Positions 14,361 to 21,106 of a DNA stretch of 64,000 nucleotides are shown here, piece by piece. The position numbers were made by a program, and so were the translations under genes. Below the pieces are notes generated by a model. It made no database searches. It saw only the letters and a program-made list of their open reading frames with translations, and was not told where the DNA came from. Location: contig JAVKLS010000013.1 of assembly GCA_031538565.1 (NCBI GenBank), positions 23,776 through 87,775 of the forward strand, in the 5' to 3' direction. This stretch comes from JASGCK01 sp031538565. GTDB lineage: Bacteria > Pseudomonadota > Gammaproteobacteria > Burkholderiales > Burkholderiaceae_C. Position 1 is the stretch's first letter. Every line of letters starts with the position of its first letter.

Positions 14361-14917
14361 ATACCGCCCCCTATACTGCTCAATTTTGAAGGTAGGCCTG
14401 CACCATGCCAGATACACAATCGACTCAAACCGATGAACCTGCCAAAGCGGGTGTTGCGCACCATAAAACAGAAACCGTCCACACCGACTACGAGAAAATC
14501 GTGGCGGCATTCGCGCCAATCGCTAAGGACTTTGCGCCAGTTGTGGCGGCGTGGCGCACGGCTGAAGCGGAAAAGACAAAGACTACCGAAGGAGAGATTA
14601 GCCGCCGCCTTCTCTACAGCAACGTCACCATGATGCTTATTGTGGGTTGCATCTGTGGGCTTGCTGGTGTCGCCTTGTGCTTCAACCAAACAGCATCCGC
14701 CGAGAAAGTTGTTATTGGTTTGCTCGCCTTCTTGGGTGGGTTTAGCGCTAGACGCTGATGGATACAGCGGCGACGACAAGACGCTGAGAGCCCCCCTTGT
14801 TGCCAATATGCCAAATGCGATATAACCAGCGACTTCAAAGAAGCTGGGGCTTTGGTGATGCGGCTGATGGCATTCGCAATCAGAAAAATCATGGTCTAGC
14901 GGCATGGATTCGCTCAT
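14357..14917 (-). CDS. Uncertain leftward frame, N-terminal part possibly real
   Basis: Starts MSESMPLDHDFSDCECHQPH in ATGA overlap with the well-supported 59-residue gene, and its first 55 codons include one TM-like segment (FFEVAGYIAFGILATRGALS). The remaining two thirds run antisense through the 14405-14758 gene and look like shadow sequence. Either a longer protein overlaps the rightward gene, or a short real gene has lost its stop. The first 21 bases nearly repeat the start of the 65-residue gene. Confidence 0.3.
   Translation of the reverse strand: MSESMPLDHDFSDCECHQPHHQSPSFFEVAGYIAFGILATRGALSVLSSPLYPSASSAKPTQEGEQTNNNFLGGCCLVEAQGDTSKPTDATHNKHHGDVAVEKAAANLSFGSLCLFRFSRAPRRHNWRKVLSDWRECRHDFLVVGVDGFCFMVRNTRFGRFIGLSRLCIWHGAGLPSKLSSIGGGI
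14405..14758 (+). CDS. 117-residue two-TM protein, rightward
   Basis: Starts MPDTQSTQTDEPAKAGVAHH. A soluble N-terminal half with a likely coiled helix (YEKIVAAFAPIAKDFAPVV) is followed by two adjoining TM helices (TMMLIVGCICGLAGVALCF and VVIGLLAFLGGF) and a short basic end. It is divergent from the 65-residue gene, with 44 bases between them that must hold both starts. It is one of only a few rightward genes of the element. A function in superinfection exclusion or regulation is imaginable, but no family is recognised. Confidence 0.65.
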   Translation: MPDTQSTQTDEPAKAGVAHHKTETVHTDYEKIVAAFAPIAKDFAPVVAAWRTAEAEKTKTTEGEISRRLLYSNVTMMLIVGCICGLAGVALCFNQTASAEKVVIGLLAFLGGFSARR

Positions 14918-15093
14918 GCTGCACTGCCATGCACTAGCTTGATATTGTTCGCAGCTAGACCATCAATAATTTTGTCGGTAGCCCATAACCAACTCATCCA
15001 GTGCTCGTCTGAGCATTCGCTGACCATTCCATTTTCGCAAAGAGATTCAAAAATAATCTCTGCGATTCGCTCTCTCAAAATAATAGCTGTCAT
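14914..15093 (-). CDS. 59-residue acidic hypothetical protein
   Basis: Starts MTAIILRERIAEIIFESLCE. It is acidic and helical, without TM segments, with a Trp-containing middle (HWMSWLWATDKIID). A strong ribosome site (GGGGAGGGGGAC) lies 5 bases upstream of the ATG. It is the first leftward gene from the regulatory region and probably an early gene under control of the divergent HTH protein. No family recognised. Confidence 0.65.
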   Translation of the reverse strand: MTAIILRERIAEIIFESLCENGMVSECSDEHWMSWLWATDKIIDGLAANNIKLVHGSAA

Positions 15094-15323
15094 TATTGTC
15101 CCCCTCCCCCGCTCTCGTGTAACCCAATTACCCTGCGCAATAGGGTGTCAAGGCGGTTGCGCGGCTGCGGATGAGATTGACGGGGGTTTGAGATGTCCAT
15201 AGCCCCGCCTTGACGGGGTGAACTTTATATGAATAGCATCAGATATGCAATACCTTCCATATATGGCAGCATGAACTGGGTTCATGCATACTATATCCCT
15301 ACATTGTTTTAAGGGGTTTTGAA
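15094..15323. promoter_or_regulatory. Divergent early regulatory region
   Basis: The 230 bases between the leftward 59-residue gene and the rightward HTH gene contain no supported gene. Seen here are a GC hairpin (CCCCG 15203-15207 with CGGGG 15214-15218), a perfect 10-bp palindrome CCATATATGG at 15257-15266, and the 19-bp operator-like palindrome listed separately. AT-rich sequence with TATACT-like -10 candidates lies at 15285-15300, and AAGGGG precedes the HTH ATG. This is the expected place for the lysogeny control promoters. Confidence 0.55.
15269..15287. promoter_or_regulatory. Operator-like perfect palindrome
   Basis: GCATGAACTGGGTTCATGC is a perfect inverted repeat with 8-base arms and a 3-base centre, 37 bases upstream of the HTH gene start. 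Size and symmetry fit a dimeric HTH repressor. It abuts the likely -10 region, so binding would block the rightward transcript. Autoregulation by the adjacent HTH protein is inferred. Confidence 0.6.
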
Positions 15324-15767
15324 ATGCTGCAAATTGGAGAAATGCTAGATAGAGCAAGGGTTTTGAATGGATTACCCTCAGATTACAAGTTGGCTTTGGT
15401 CATGGGTGTTGACTGGAAAAGTTTGAACAATTACCGCCAAAATAAAACCCTACCAAATGTGAGGGTAATAAGCAAAATCGCGCAATTAACGGGGGATGAC
15501 CCGTACTTGATGACAGCTCAAGTTGAGTTTGAACGCGCAAAAGACGAAGAGACCCGCACGATATGGGCAGGCATAGCCGAACGCCTTAAACTGACCGCTA
15601 AAACGGCGCAAAGCGGGTTTGCCCGCGTGGGCATGATGGTGTGCCTTGCCTTGGTGGCTGGCTTGCTGACGCTGGGTAGCGCCGCTGCCCATGCTGGGCC
15701 AAATCAAATTGGCGGAAACGGAGGGATTCGAACCCTCGATGGGGCTCAACACCCCATACTCCCTTAG
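15324..15767 (+). CDS. HTH regulator with C-terminal TM, 3' end replaced by tRNA
   Basis: A 147-residue protein as integrated. The N-terminal HTH-like domain (residues 1 to 60: LALVMGVDWKSLNNYRQNKT, NVRVISKIAQLTGDDP) resembles the DUF3693 phage regulators known from small Xanthomonas phages. A charged helix and one TM helix (about 102 to 122) follow. Residues from about 134 (GIRTLDGAQHP) are merely translated antisense tRNA-Ser. In the circular form the frame would switch to 5780-5863 and give 160 residues with a basic, Trp-rich end. AAGGGG precedes the ATG. It is a likely lysogeny or copy-control regulator. Confidence 0.75.
   Translation: MLQIGEMLDRARVLNGLPSDYKLALVMGVDWKSLNNYRQNKTLPNVRVISKIAQLTGDDPYLMTAQVEFERAKDEETRTIWAGIAERLKLTAKTAQSGFARVGMMVCLALVAGLLTLGSAAAHAGPNQIGGNGGIRTLDGAQHPILP
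15689..15722. repeat. attR: right 34-bp core repeat
   Basis: Identical to 5746-5779. Its right 13 bases (15710-15722) are the 3' terminus of tRNA-Ser including the encoded CCA, so integration leaves the tRNA intact. The remaining 21 bases are also the last codons of the HTH gene before the tRNA. Crossover must lie within these 34 bases. Confidence 0.92.
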
Positions 15768-15802
15768 CAGGGGAGCACCTTCGGCCACTCGGTCACGTTT
15801 CC
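15710..15802 (-). tRNA. tRNA-Ser (anticodon GCU)
   Basis: A 93-nt tRNA including encoded CCA. The 5' acceptor strand GGAAACG pairs with CGTTTCC, the anticodon loop CUGCUAA reads GCU (15766-15768 on the plus strand as AGC), there is a long variable arm typical of serine tRNAs (UAUGGGGUGUUGAGCCCC), and the T loop is UUCGAAU. It reads AGC/AGU codons. Its 3' end is the provirus target. It lies 29 bases after lysC in the same direction, the usual order in Burkholderiales. Confidence 0.96.
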
Positions 15803-15831
15803 TAGGCCCTCTTCAAAAAGAGAAGGCTGAA

Positions 15832-17091
15832 TTATGCATCAAGATCAAATGCCTTATGGAGTGAGCGCACAGCCAGCTCCATATACTTTTCATCAATCAC
15901 TACCGAGGTTTTGATCTCAGATGTAGAAATCATTTGGATATTGATGCCCTCCTCCGACAAGCAACGAAACATTTTGCTTGCCACCCCTACATGGCTACGC
16001 ATTCCAATACCCACGATTGAGACTTTGCAAATTTTGGTATCGCCCACAAAATCACTCACACCAAGACTTGGCAGCACTTTGCTATTAAGCAAATCCGTTG
16101 CCCGTGCGTAGTCGTTGCGATGCACGGTAAAGCTAAAGTCGGTTCTACCCTCTTTTGAAATGTTTTGAATAATCATGTCCACTTCGATATTGGCATCTGC
16201 CACCGCACCCAAAATTTGATAGGCGATGCCTGGCTTGTCGGGCACGTTCAAAATAGAAATTTTTGCTTCGTCACGGTTAAAGGCAATGCCTGATACGACG
16301 GCTGATTCCATAGCGCTTTCTTCCTCAAAAGTAATCAAAGTTCCTGATTGGGCTTCTTCATCGATGGCGATGTCCCAAGGCGTAAAGCTCGACAACACAC
16401 GCAGCGGAACTTTGTATTTGCCCGCAAACTCAACTGAGCGAATTTGCAAAACCTTAGACCCCAAGGATGCCATCTCGAGCATCTCCTCAAAGCTCACACG
16501 CGCCATGCGGCGAGCGTTTGGCTCCACGCGTGGATCGGTGGTATACACGCCATCCACATCGGTGTAGATCAGGCACTCAGCCGCCTTCAACGCTGCTGCC
16601 ACCGCTACCGCAGAGGTATCCGATCCGCCCCGTCCCAGCGTCGTGACATTGCCATCCCCGTCCACGCCTTGAAAGCCCGTGACGATGACGACCTTGCCTG
16701 CTGTTAAATCGGCTTGGATTCGCTTGTCATCAATGGACTCAATGCGTGCCTTGGTAAAAGCGGAGTTGGTTTTGATAGCAACCTGCCAGCCTGCATAAGA
16801 CACAGAAGGCACACCTTCTGCCTGCAAAGCAACCGCCAGCAAAGCGCTAGAAGCTTGCTCCCCCGTCGCCGCCAGCATATCCAACTCACGCCGATACGCA
16901 TCAGACTCTTTGGCAGGCGCAAGCTCTTTGGCCAGTCCGAGCAAGCGATTCGTCTCGCCACTCATGGCGCTAGGAACAACCACCATTTGATGACCTGCAC
17001 GCGCCCATTTGGCAACGCGCTTGGCAACCATGCGGATGCGCTCCGTGGATCCCATCGAAGTGCCGCCGTATTTATGAACAATTAAAGACAT
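15832..17091 (-). CDS. lysC: Aspartate kinase
   Basis: Phosphorylates aspartate, the first step toward lysine, threonine and methionine. The protein has 419 residues. The N-terminal kinase signature is VHKYGGTSMGS, followed by GFQGVDGDGNVTTLGRGGSD, and two C-terminal ACT domains (ILNVPDKPGIAYQILGAVAD; SIVGIGMRSHVGVASKMF) allow feedback regulation by lysine and threonine. It is read in the same direction as tilS upstream (23 bases) and the tRNA-Ser downstream. Confidence 0.96.
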   Translation of the reverse strand: MSLIVHKYGGTSMGSTERIRMVAKRVAKWARAGHQMVVVPSAMSGETNRLLGLAKELAPAKESDAYRRELDMLAATGEQASSALLAVALQAEGVPSVSYAGWQVAIKTNSAFTKARIESIDDKRIQADLTAGKVVIVTGFQGVDGDGNVTTLGRGGSDTSAVAVAAALKAAECLIYTDVDGVYTTDPRVEPNARRMARVSFEEMLEMASLGSKVLQIRSVEFAGKYKVPLRVLSSFTPWDIAIDEEAQSGTLITFEEESAMESAVVSGIAFNRDEAKISILNVPDKPGIAYQILGAVADANIEVDMIIQNISKEGRTDFSFTVHRNDYARATDLLNSKVLPSLGVSDFVGDTKICKVSIVGIGMRSHVGVASKMFRCLSEEGINIQMISTSEIKTSVVIDEKYMELAVRSLHKAFDLDA

Positions 17092-17114
17092 GAAAAATCA
17101 GAAAAAATAAGCTG

Positions 17115-18032
17115 CTAATTGTAGCGAAGCGCATCTCCCATGCGATCCACAAAGCCATCCGCTACTTTTAAATGGATGTCATGTCCACGTGTTTGGCAAG
17201 CGGTAATTTGTTTGAGCAGCTCCTCCAATTGGGCTGTGCTGGGCACCACGTGATGCGTCTGTTTTAACCAAAATCGAATCGCGTTGGCTTGTCGATTCGC
17301 CTCAAGTGCTTGCAACTTTTGAATCAGTGGCGGGACGCCCACATCTGATAAATCAATACGCGCAAGACTTGCCAGCAAATTGTTTGCCTCGGCAATATGC
17401 GAAATAGACCGCGCAAAGGTGCTTGCGTATTCAGGGAAGGCAAGTTGCAAAGCGGGCAGCACATCGAGCCTGATTTTGTTGCGCACAAAAGATTTATCCG
17501 CATTCGTGGGGTCGTCGATAAAGGCGACGCCATCTGCGCCAAGTGCTGCGCGAATGCCTACTGCTGTGCGATTAAGCATTGGGCGCTCAAACGGCACACC
17601 GCCGCGCACAAATTGCCGAGGCATTGCCGACAAGCCACCCAGCCCCGCGCCGCGCGACAAAGCAAGCAGCAGCGTTTCCACTTGGTCATCTGCGTGCTGC
17701 GCCAGAAAAATTTTTCCGCCCGTAGCCACCACGCCATGCGTGTGCGCCAAATCAATCAATGCCTGATAACGCGCATCGCGCGCGGCCTCTTCGGGGCTTT
17801 CGCCCGCCGCGTGCTTGGCGTTGGCATACGCCACATACAGCGGAACATGGAGCGAATCGCAAAACTGCTGGCAATGCCGCACAAAATCATCCGCCGCAGC
17901 TTGCAAGCCGTGGTGCACATGAAAGGCAATGGTTTGCTCGGGATGGCGCTTTGCGGTCTCCACAAGCAGCAGCGTCGAGTCCGCACCGCCACTGTACGCA
18001 ACCGCCTGTTTAGCCTTCGCCGAAACGCCCAT
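17115..18032 (-). CDS. tilS: tRNA(Ile)-lysidine synthetase
   Basis: Converts the wobble C34 of the minor tRNA-Ile to lysidine using lysine and ATP, allowing AUA decoding. The N-type PP-loop is AVAYSGGADSTLLL, with the HVHHGLQ and FLAQHADDQVETLLL motifs downstream. At 305 residues it is shorter than E. coli TilS (about 430) and ends before the usual C-terminal tRNA-binding domain, a short form seen in betaproteobacteria. The start overlaps the end of accA by 23 bases. An earlier start is blocked by that gene. Confidence 0.92.
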   Translation of the reverse strand: MGVSAKAKQAVAYSGGADSTLLLVETAKRHPEQTIAFHVHHGLQAAADDFVRHCQQFCDSLHVPLYVAYANAKHAAGESPEEAARDARYQALIDLAHTHGVVATGGKIFLAQHADDQVETLLLALSRGAGLGGLSAMPRQFVRGGVPFERPMLNRTAVGIRAALGADGVAFIDDPTNADKSFVRNKIRLDVLPALQLAFPEYASTFARSISHIAEANNLLASLARIDLSDVGVPPLIQKLQALEANRQANAIRFWLKQTHHVVPSTAQLEELLKQITACQTRGHDIHLKVADGFVDRMGDALRYN

Positions 18033-18966
18033 AGCTTTGAAGCCGTTCGTAGCGTTTGTCGAGCAGCTCTTTAGTTGACAAATCCGCCACCAAGCGCAGC
18101 GCTTCTAGCAGCGATTTTTTGAGCGTTTGACACATGAGCGGCATATCTCGATGCGCACCGCCGCTGGGCTCGCTGACCACCTTATCAATCAACCTCAAGG
18201 CTTTGAGACGCGGCGCCGTAATACCTAGCGCCTCTGCGGCAACTGATGCTTTATCGGAAGTTTTCCACAAAATTGACGCGCAACCTTCTGGACTAATCAC
18301 CGAGTACACGGCGTATTGCAGCATCAGCACTTGATCGGCAACCGAAATCGCCAGCGCCCCGCCCGATCCGCCCTCGCCAATGATGGTCGTAATGATAGGC
18401 GTTTCAAGCTGCGCCATTTCAAAAATGTTGCGCCCAATTGCCTCCGACTGGCCACGCTCTTCAGCATCGATTCCTGGAAACGCGCCTGGCGTATCGACAA
18501 ACGTAAATACAGGCAACTTGAATCGCTCAGCGGTTTTCATAAGACGCAGCGCCTTGCGATAACCTTCTGGACGCGTCATGCCAAAGTTACGCAGCGTGCG
18601 CTCCTTGGTATCGCGTCCTTTTTGATGCCCCAGCACCATGCACGCCGTGCCGCCCAGCCTAGCCAAGCCACCCACGATGCTTTTGTCATCCGCAAAGTGA
18701 CGGTCGCCATGCATTTCCACGAAGCCCGTAAAAATATGATTGATGTAGTCCAGCGTGTAGGGACGCTCGGCGTGCCGCGCCACCTTGGTGATTTGCCAAG
18801 CGGTGAGGTCTTTGTAAATATCCTTGGTCAGTTGCTGGCTTTTTTTAGTGAGCGACAAAAGCTCTTGCCCCAAATCAACGGACACCTCAGCGTTGGTTCC
18901 GTGCAATTCTTCGATTTTTTTTTCGAGCTCGGCAATCGGGGCTTCAAAATCTAAATAAGTCTTCAT
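18010..18966 (-). CDS. accA: Acetyl-CoA carboxylase, carboxyltransferase alpha subunit
   Basis: With AccD it transfers carboxyl from biotin to acetyl-CoA, the first step of fatty acid synthesis. The protein has 318 residues starting MKTYLDFEAPIAELEKKIEE. Signature segments are IVGGLARLGG, GAFPGIDAEERGQSEAIGRN and GEGGSGGALAISVADQVLML. An in-frame upstream ATG at 18984 would add six residues, but the shorter start is the family form. It lies between the DNA glycosylase (7 bases after its stop) and tilS (overlapping). Confidence 0.97.
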   Translation of the reverse strand: MKTYLDFEAPIAELEKKIEELHGTNAEVSVDLGQELLSLTKKSQQLTKDIYKDLTAWQITKVARHAERPYTLDYINHIFTGFVEMHGDRHFADDKSIVGGLARLGGTACMVLGHQKGRDTKERTLRNFGMTRPEGYRKALRLMKTAERFKLPVFTFVDTPGAFPGIDAEERGQSEAIGRNIFEMAQLETPIITTIIGEGGSGGALAISVADQVLMLQYAVYSVISPEGCASILWKTSDKASVAAEALGITAPRLKALRLIDKVVSEPSGGAHRDMPLMCQTLKKSLLEALRLVADLSTKELLDKRYERLQSYGRFGEG

Positions 18967-18973
18967 AGTTTTT

Positions 18974-19651
18974 CTAATACTCAACAGGCAAAGGATCTAA
19001 CGAGCGCCAAATATACCAAGTGCCCACGGTGCAGTAAGGTGACCACGCAGCAGCCACATCACGCGCCTCGCTGCGGCTGACGGGCTCGCTAGAAAAATAG
19101 GCTTGGCTGATGCCGTTCAAAAGCCCAACGTCATCCAGCGGCAAGATATTTGGACGCAGCTGGTGAAAAATTAAAAACATCTCCGCCGTCCAGCGCCCAA
19201 TGCCGCGAATCGCCACCAAGTCTTTGATGATGGTCTCGTCGTCCTTGGCAGTCCAGCCATCCACATCTAACCGCCCATCGCTAAAGTGCAGCGCCAAGTC
19301 AATGAGGTACTCCACTTTGCGGGCCGACAAACCCGCTGCCCGCATATCGTCAACTTTGAGTTTGAGCACAGCAGCAGGCTGCATTTTTTTGGGCAAGAGT
19401 GCAAATCGATCCCACACAGCTTGCGCCGCTTTGACCGAAATTTGCTGCCCCACAATGGAGCGCGCCAGCGTTGCAAACGCATCCCCGCGCGAGACCAGCA
19501 TCGCCGCGCCAAACTGCGGAATCAAGCGATTCATCACGCGGTCTTTTTTCATTAAGTGCTGACACGCTTCTGCCCAGTAACTGGGTGAAGTCAACTCGGT
19601 TGTGGTTGTGGTTGTGGTTGTGCTGCGCGTGGATTTGGATTTGGTCGTCAT
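18974..19651 (-). CDS. DNA-3-methyladenine glycosylase, AlkA-like
   Basis: Base-excision repair enzyme removing alkylated purines. The HhH-GPD fold is visible: SIVGQQISVKAAQAVWDRF, the hairpin LVAIRGIGRWTAEMFLIF, and the catalytic aspartate in LPLDDVGLLNG. The N-terminus begins MTTKSKSTRS followed by eight threonines, encoded partly by a hexanucleotide tandem repeat (GGTTGT on the plus strand, about 19597-19620) that can change length without breaking the frame. The start overlaps the cysS stop by ATGA. AlkA versus a related HhH-GPD glycosylase cannot be separated by eye. Confidence 0.88.
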   Translation of the reverse strand: MTTKSKSTRSTTTTTTTTELTSPSYWAEACQHLMKKDRVMNRLIPQFGAAMLVSRGDAFATLARSIVGQQISVKAAQAVWDRFALLPKKMQPAAVLKLKVDDMRAAGLSARKVEYLIDLALHFSDGRLDVDGWTAKDDETIIKDLVAIRGIGRWTAEMFLIFHQLRPNILPLDDVGLLNGISQAYFSSEPVSRSEARDVAAAWSPYCTVGTWYIWRSLDPLPVEY

Positions 19652-21051
19652 GCTGCAGCCTCCCACGTTGTGCCCGAGGGTGCGTCTTTAAGTACCACCC
19701 CCTGCGCGAGCAGCGCTTGGCGAATACGGTCAGCTTCGGCAAAATTTTTCTCCGATTTGGCGCGAGCACGCAAATCAATTTGCACTTGAATGGCCACCGC
19801 ATCGCCGCTAGCACCCAATCCTGCTTGCAAAAAACGCTGCGGATTTTGTTGCAGCAGACCTAAGACACCGCCCAAGCTGCGCAGCAAACCCGCAAGCTCG
19901 GGGGACTGCGTCCGATTAACTTCGCCTGCCAAATCAAACAAAGCAGCGACGGCTTCGGGCGTTCCAAAATCTTCGTCCATTGCGGCTTGAAAGCGCCGAG
20001 CATAGGTGTTCGTCCAGTCAATTTTGACGCTCGCAGGAGTTACCAAATCTAGCGCCGTATAAAGCCGCTTGAGTGCGGCTTTGGCGTCATCCAAATGTGC
20101 GTCGCTGTAATTAAGCGCACTTCTGTAATGCGTGCGAATGATGAAAAAGCGCACCACTTCCGCGTCATACACCTTGAGCACATCGCGAATGGTAAAAAAA
20201 TTACCCAAACTTTTGGACATTTTTTCGTTATCGACATTGACAAAACCGTTGTGCATCCAATAGTTCGCCATAGGCTTGCCATCACTAAGCGCCGCTTCGC
20301 TTTGCGCGATTTCATTTTCGTGGTGCGGGAATTGCAAGTCTGCGCCGCCGCCGTGAATATCAAAATGCTCACCCAGTAAAGCGCAGCTCATGGCTGAGCA
20401 TTCAATATGCCAACCTGGGCGCCCCACACCGTAGGGACTTTGCCATTTAGCTTCGGCCGGTTCGCTAGGTTTTGCTGACTTCCACAGCACAAAATCTAGT
20501 GGATCGTGCTTCCCGCCCGCCACAGCGACGCGCTCGCCAGCGCGCAGCTCGTCTAGCGATTTCCCGCTCAGTTTGCCGTAGCTGGGAAATTGACGAACCG
20601 CAAAGTTGACATCGCAATTGCCATCCGCATCTTTTTCCGCAGCGTAAGCGATGCCCTTTGCCTCTAGTTTTCCAATGAGTGCCAGCATTTGCGGCACATA
20701 CTCTGTCGCTCTTGGCTCATACGTGGGGCGCTCAATACCCAGCGCGTCAGCGTCTTGATGCAAGGCCTCAACCATGCGATTGGTGAGCGCCTGGATGGTC
20801 TCGCCATTTGCAACCGCACGCTGAATGATTTTGTCGTCAATATCCGTCACGTTGCGCACATACGTCACGGCAAAGCCAGAGGCTTTAAGCCACCGCTGCA
20901 CCACATCAAAAGCCAGCATAGACCGCGCATGACCTAAGTGACAAAAATCGTACACCGTCATCCCGCACACGTAGAGACTGACTTTGGCTGGCTCTCTTGG
21001 GGAAAATGGGACTACGCTGCGCGCCAGCGTGCTATAAATTCGCAAGGTCAT
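19648..21051 (-). CDS. cysS: Cysteinyl-tRNA synthetase
   Basis: Class I synthetase of 467 residues. The HIGH motif appears as HLGH in VYDFCHLGHARSMLAFDVV and the KMSKS loop as EKMSKSLGNF. Zinc-binding residues are C28-type in LYVCGMTVYD, with WHIECSAMSCALLGEHFDIH and GGGADLQFPHHENEIAQSEA. It is divergent from the TPR gene at 21107, with 55 bases between starts, and is followed in the same operon by the DNA glycosylase, accA and tilS. Confidence 0.97.
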   Translation of the reverse strand: MTLRIYSTLARSVVPFSPREPAKVSLYVCGMTVYDFCHLGHARSMLAFDVVQRWLKASGFAVTYVRNVTDIDDKIIQRAVANGETIQALTNRMVEALHQDADALGIERPTYEPRATEYVPQMLALIGKLEAKGIAYAAEKDADGNCDVNFAVRQFPSYGKLSGKSLDELRAGERVAVAGGKHDPLDFVLWKSAKPSEPAEAKWQSPYGVGRPGWHIECSAMSCALLGEHFDIHGGGADLQFPHHENEIAQSEAALSDGKPMANYWMHNGFVNVDNEKMSKSLGNFFTIRDVLKVYDAEVVRFFIIRTHYRSALNYSDAHLDDAKAALKRLYTALDLVTPASVKIDWTNTYARRFQAAMDEDFGTPEAVAALFDLAGEVNRTQSPELAGLLRSLGGVLGLLQQNPQRFLQAGLGASGDAVAIQVQIDLRARAKSEKNFAEADRIRQALLAQGVVLKDAPSGTTWEAAA

Positions 21052-21106
21052 GAGGGAAGAAGTGCTCGTTACAATTGGCGGCTGATATTAGCACTCAAAG
21101 GTTGTC

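Larger units (their letters stand above)
5746..15722. mobile_element. Corticovirus (PM2)-like tailless provirus integrated in tRNA-Ser
   Basis: The element is bounded by a perfect 34-bp direct repeat (5746-5779 and 15689-15722), the right copy of which includes the last 13 bases of tRNA-Ser(GCU). The repeat-to-repeat unit is 9,943 bp. Contents are a PM2-P2-like double-jelly-roll capsid protein, a FtsK/HerA-type packaging ATPase, a lambda-R-type endolysin on a membrane anchor, a holin-like protein, many one- or two-TM miniproteins, an origin-like region, a winged-helix protein, an HTH regulator and a small serine recombinase. No portal, tail, large terminase, tyrosine integrase or rolling-circle Rep was seen. 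All core genes look intact, so it may still be able to excise and form virions. Confidence 0.92.

Noticed and set aside
14614..14892. 92-codon leftward frame opposite the two-TM gene
   Set aside because: It lies mostly antisense to 14405-14758, has no ribosome site and no recognisable protein character.
5891..15767. Filamentous (inovirus) prophage
   Set aside because: The HTH gene resembles DUF3693 regulators of small filamentous phages and the ATPase could suggest Zot. However, the ATPase has no TM domain, no pIII/pI-type genes are seen, and a large beta-rich capsid protein and an endolysin are present, which inoviruses do not need.
15723..15767. C-terminal residues of the HTH protein as a conserved domain
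   Set aside because: The residues GIRTLDGAQHP are the translated reverse strand of tRNA-Ser, a well-known artefact, and not a protein motif.
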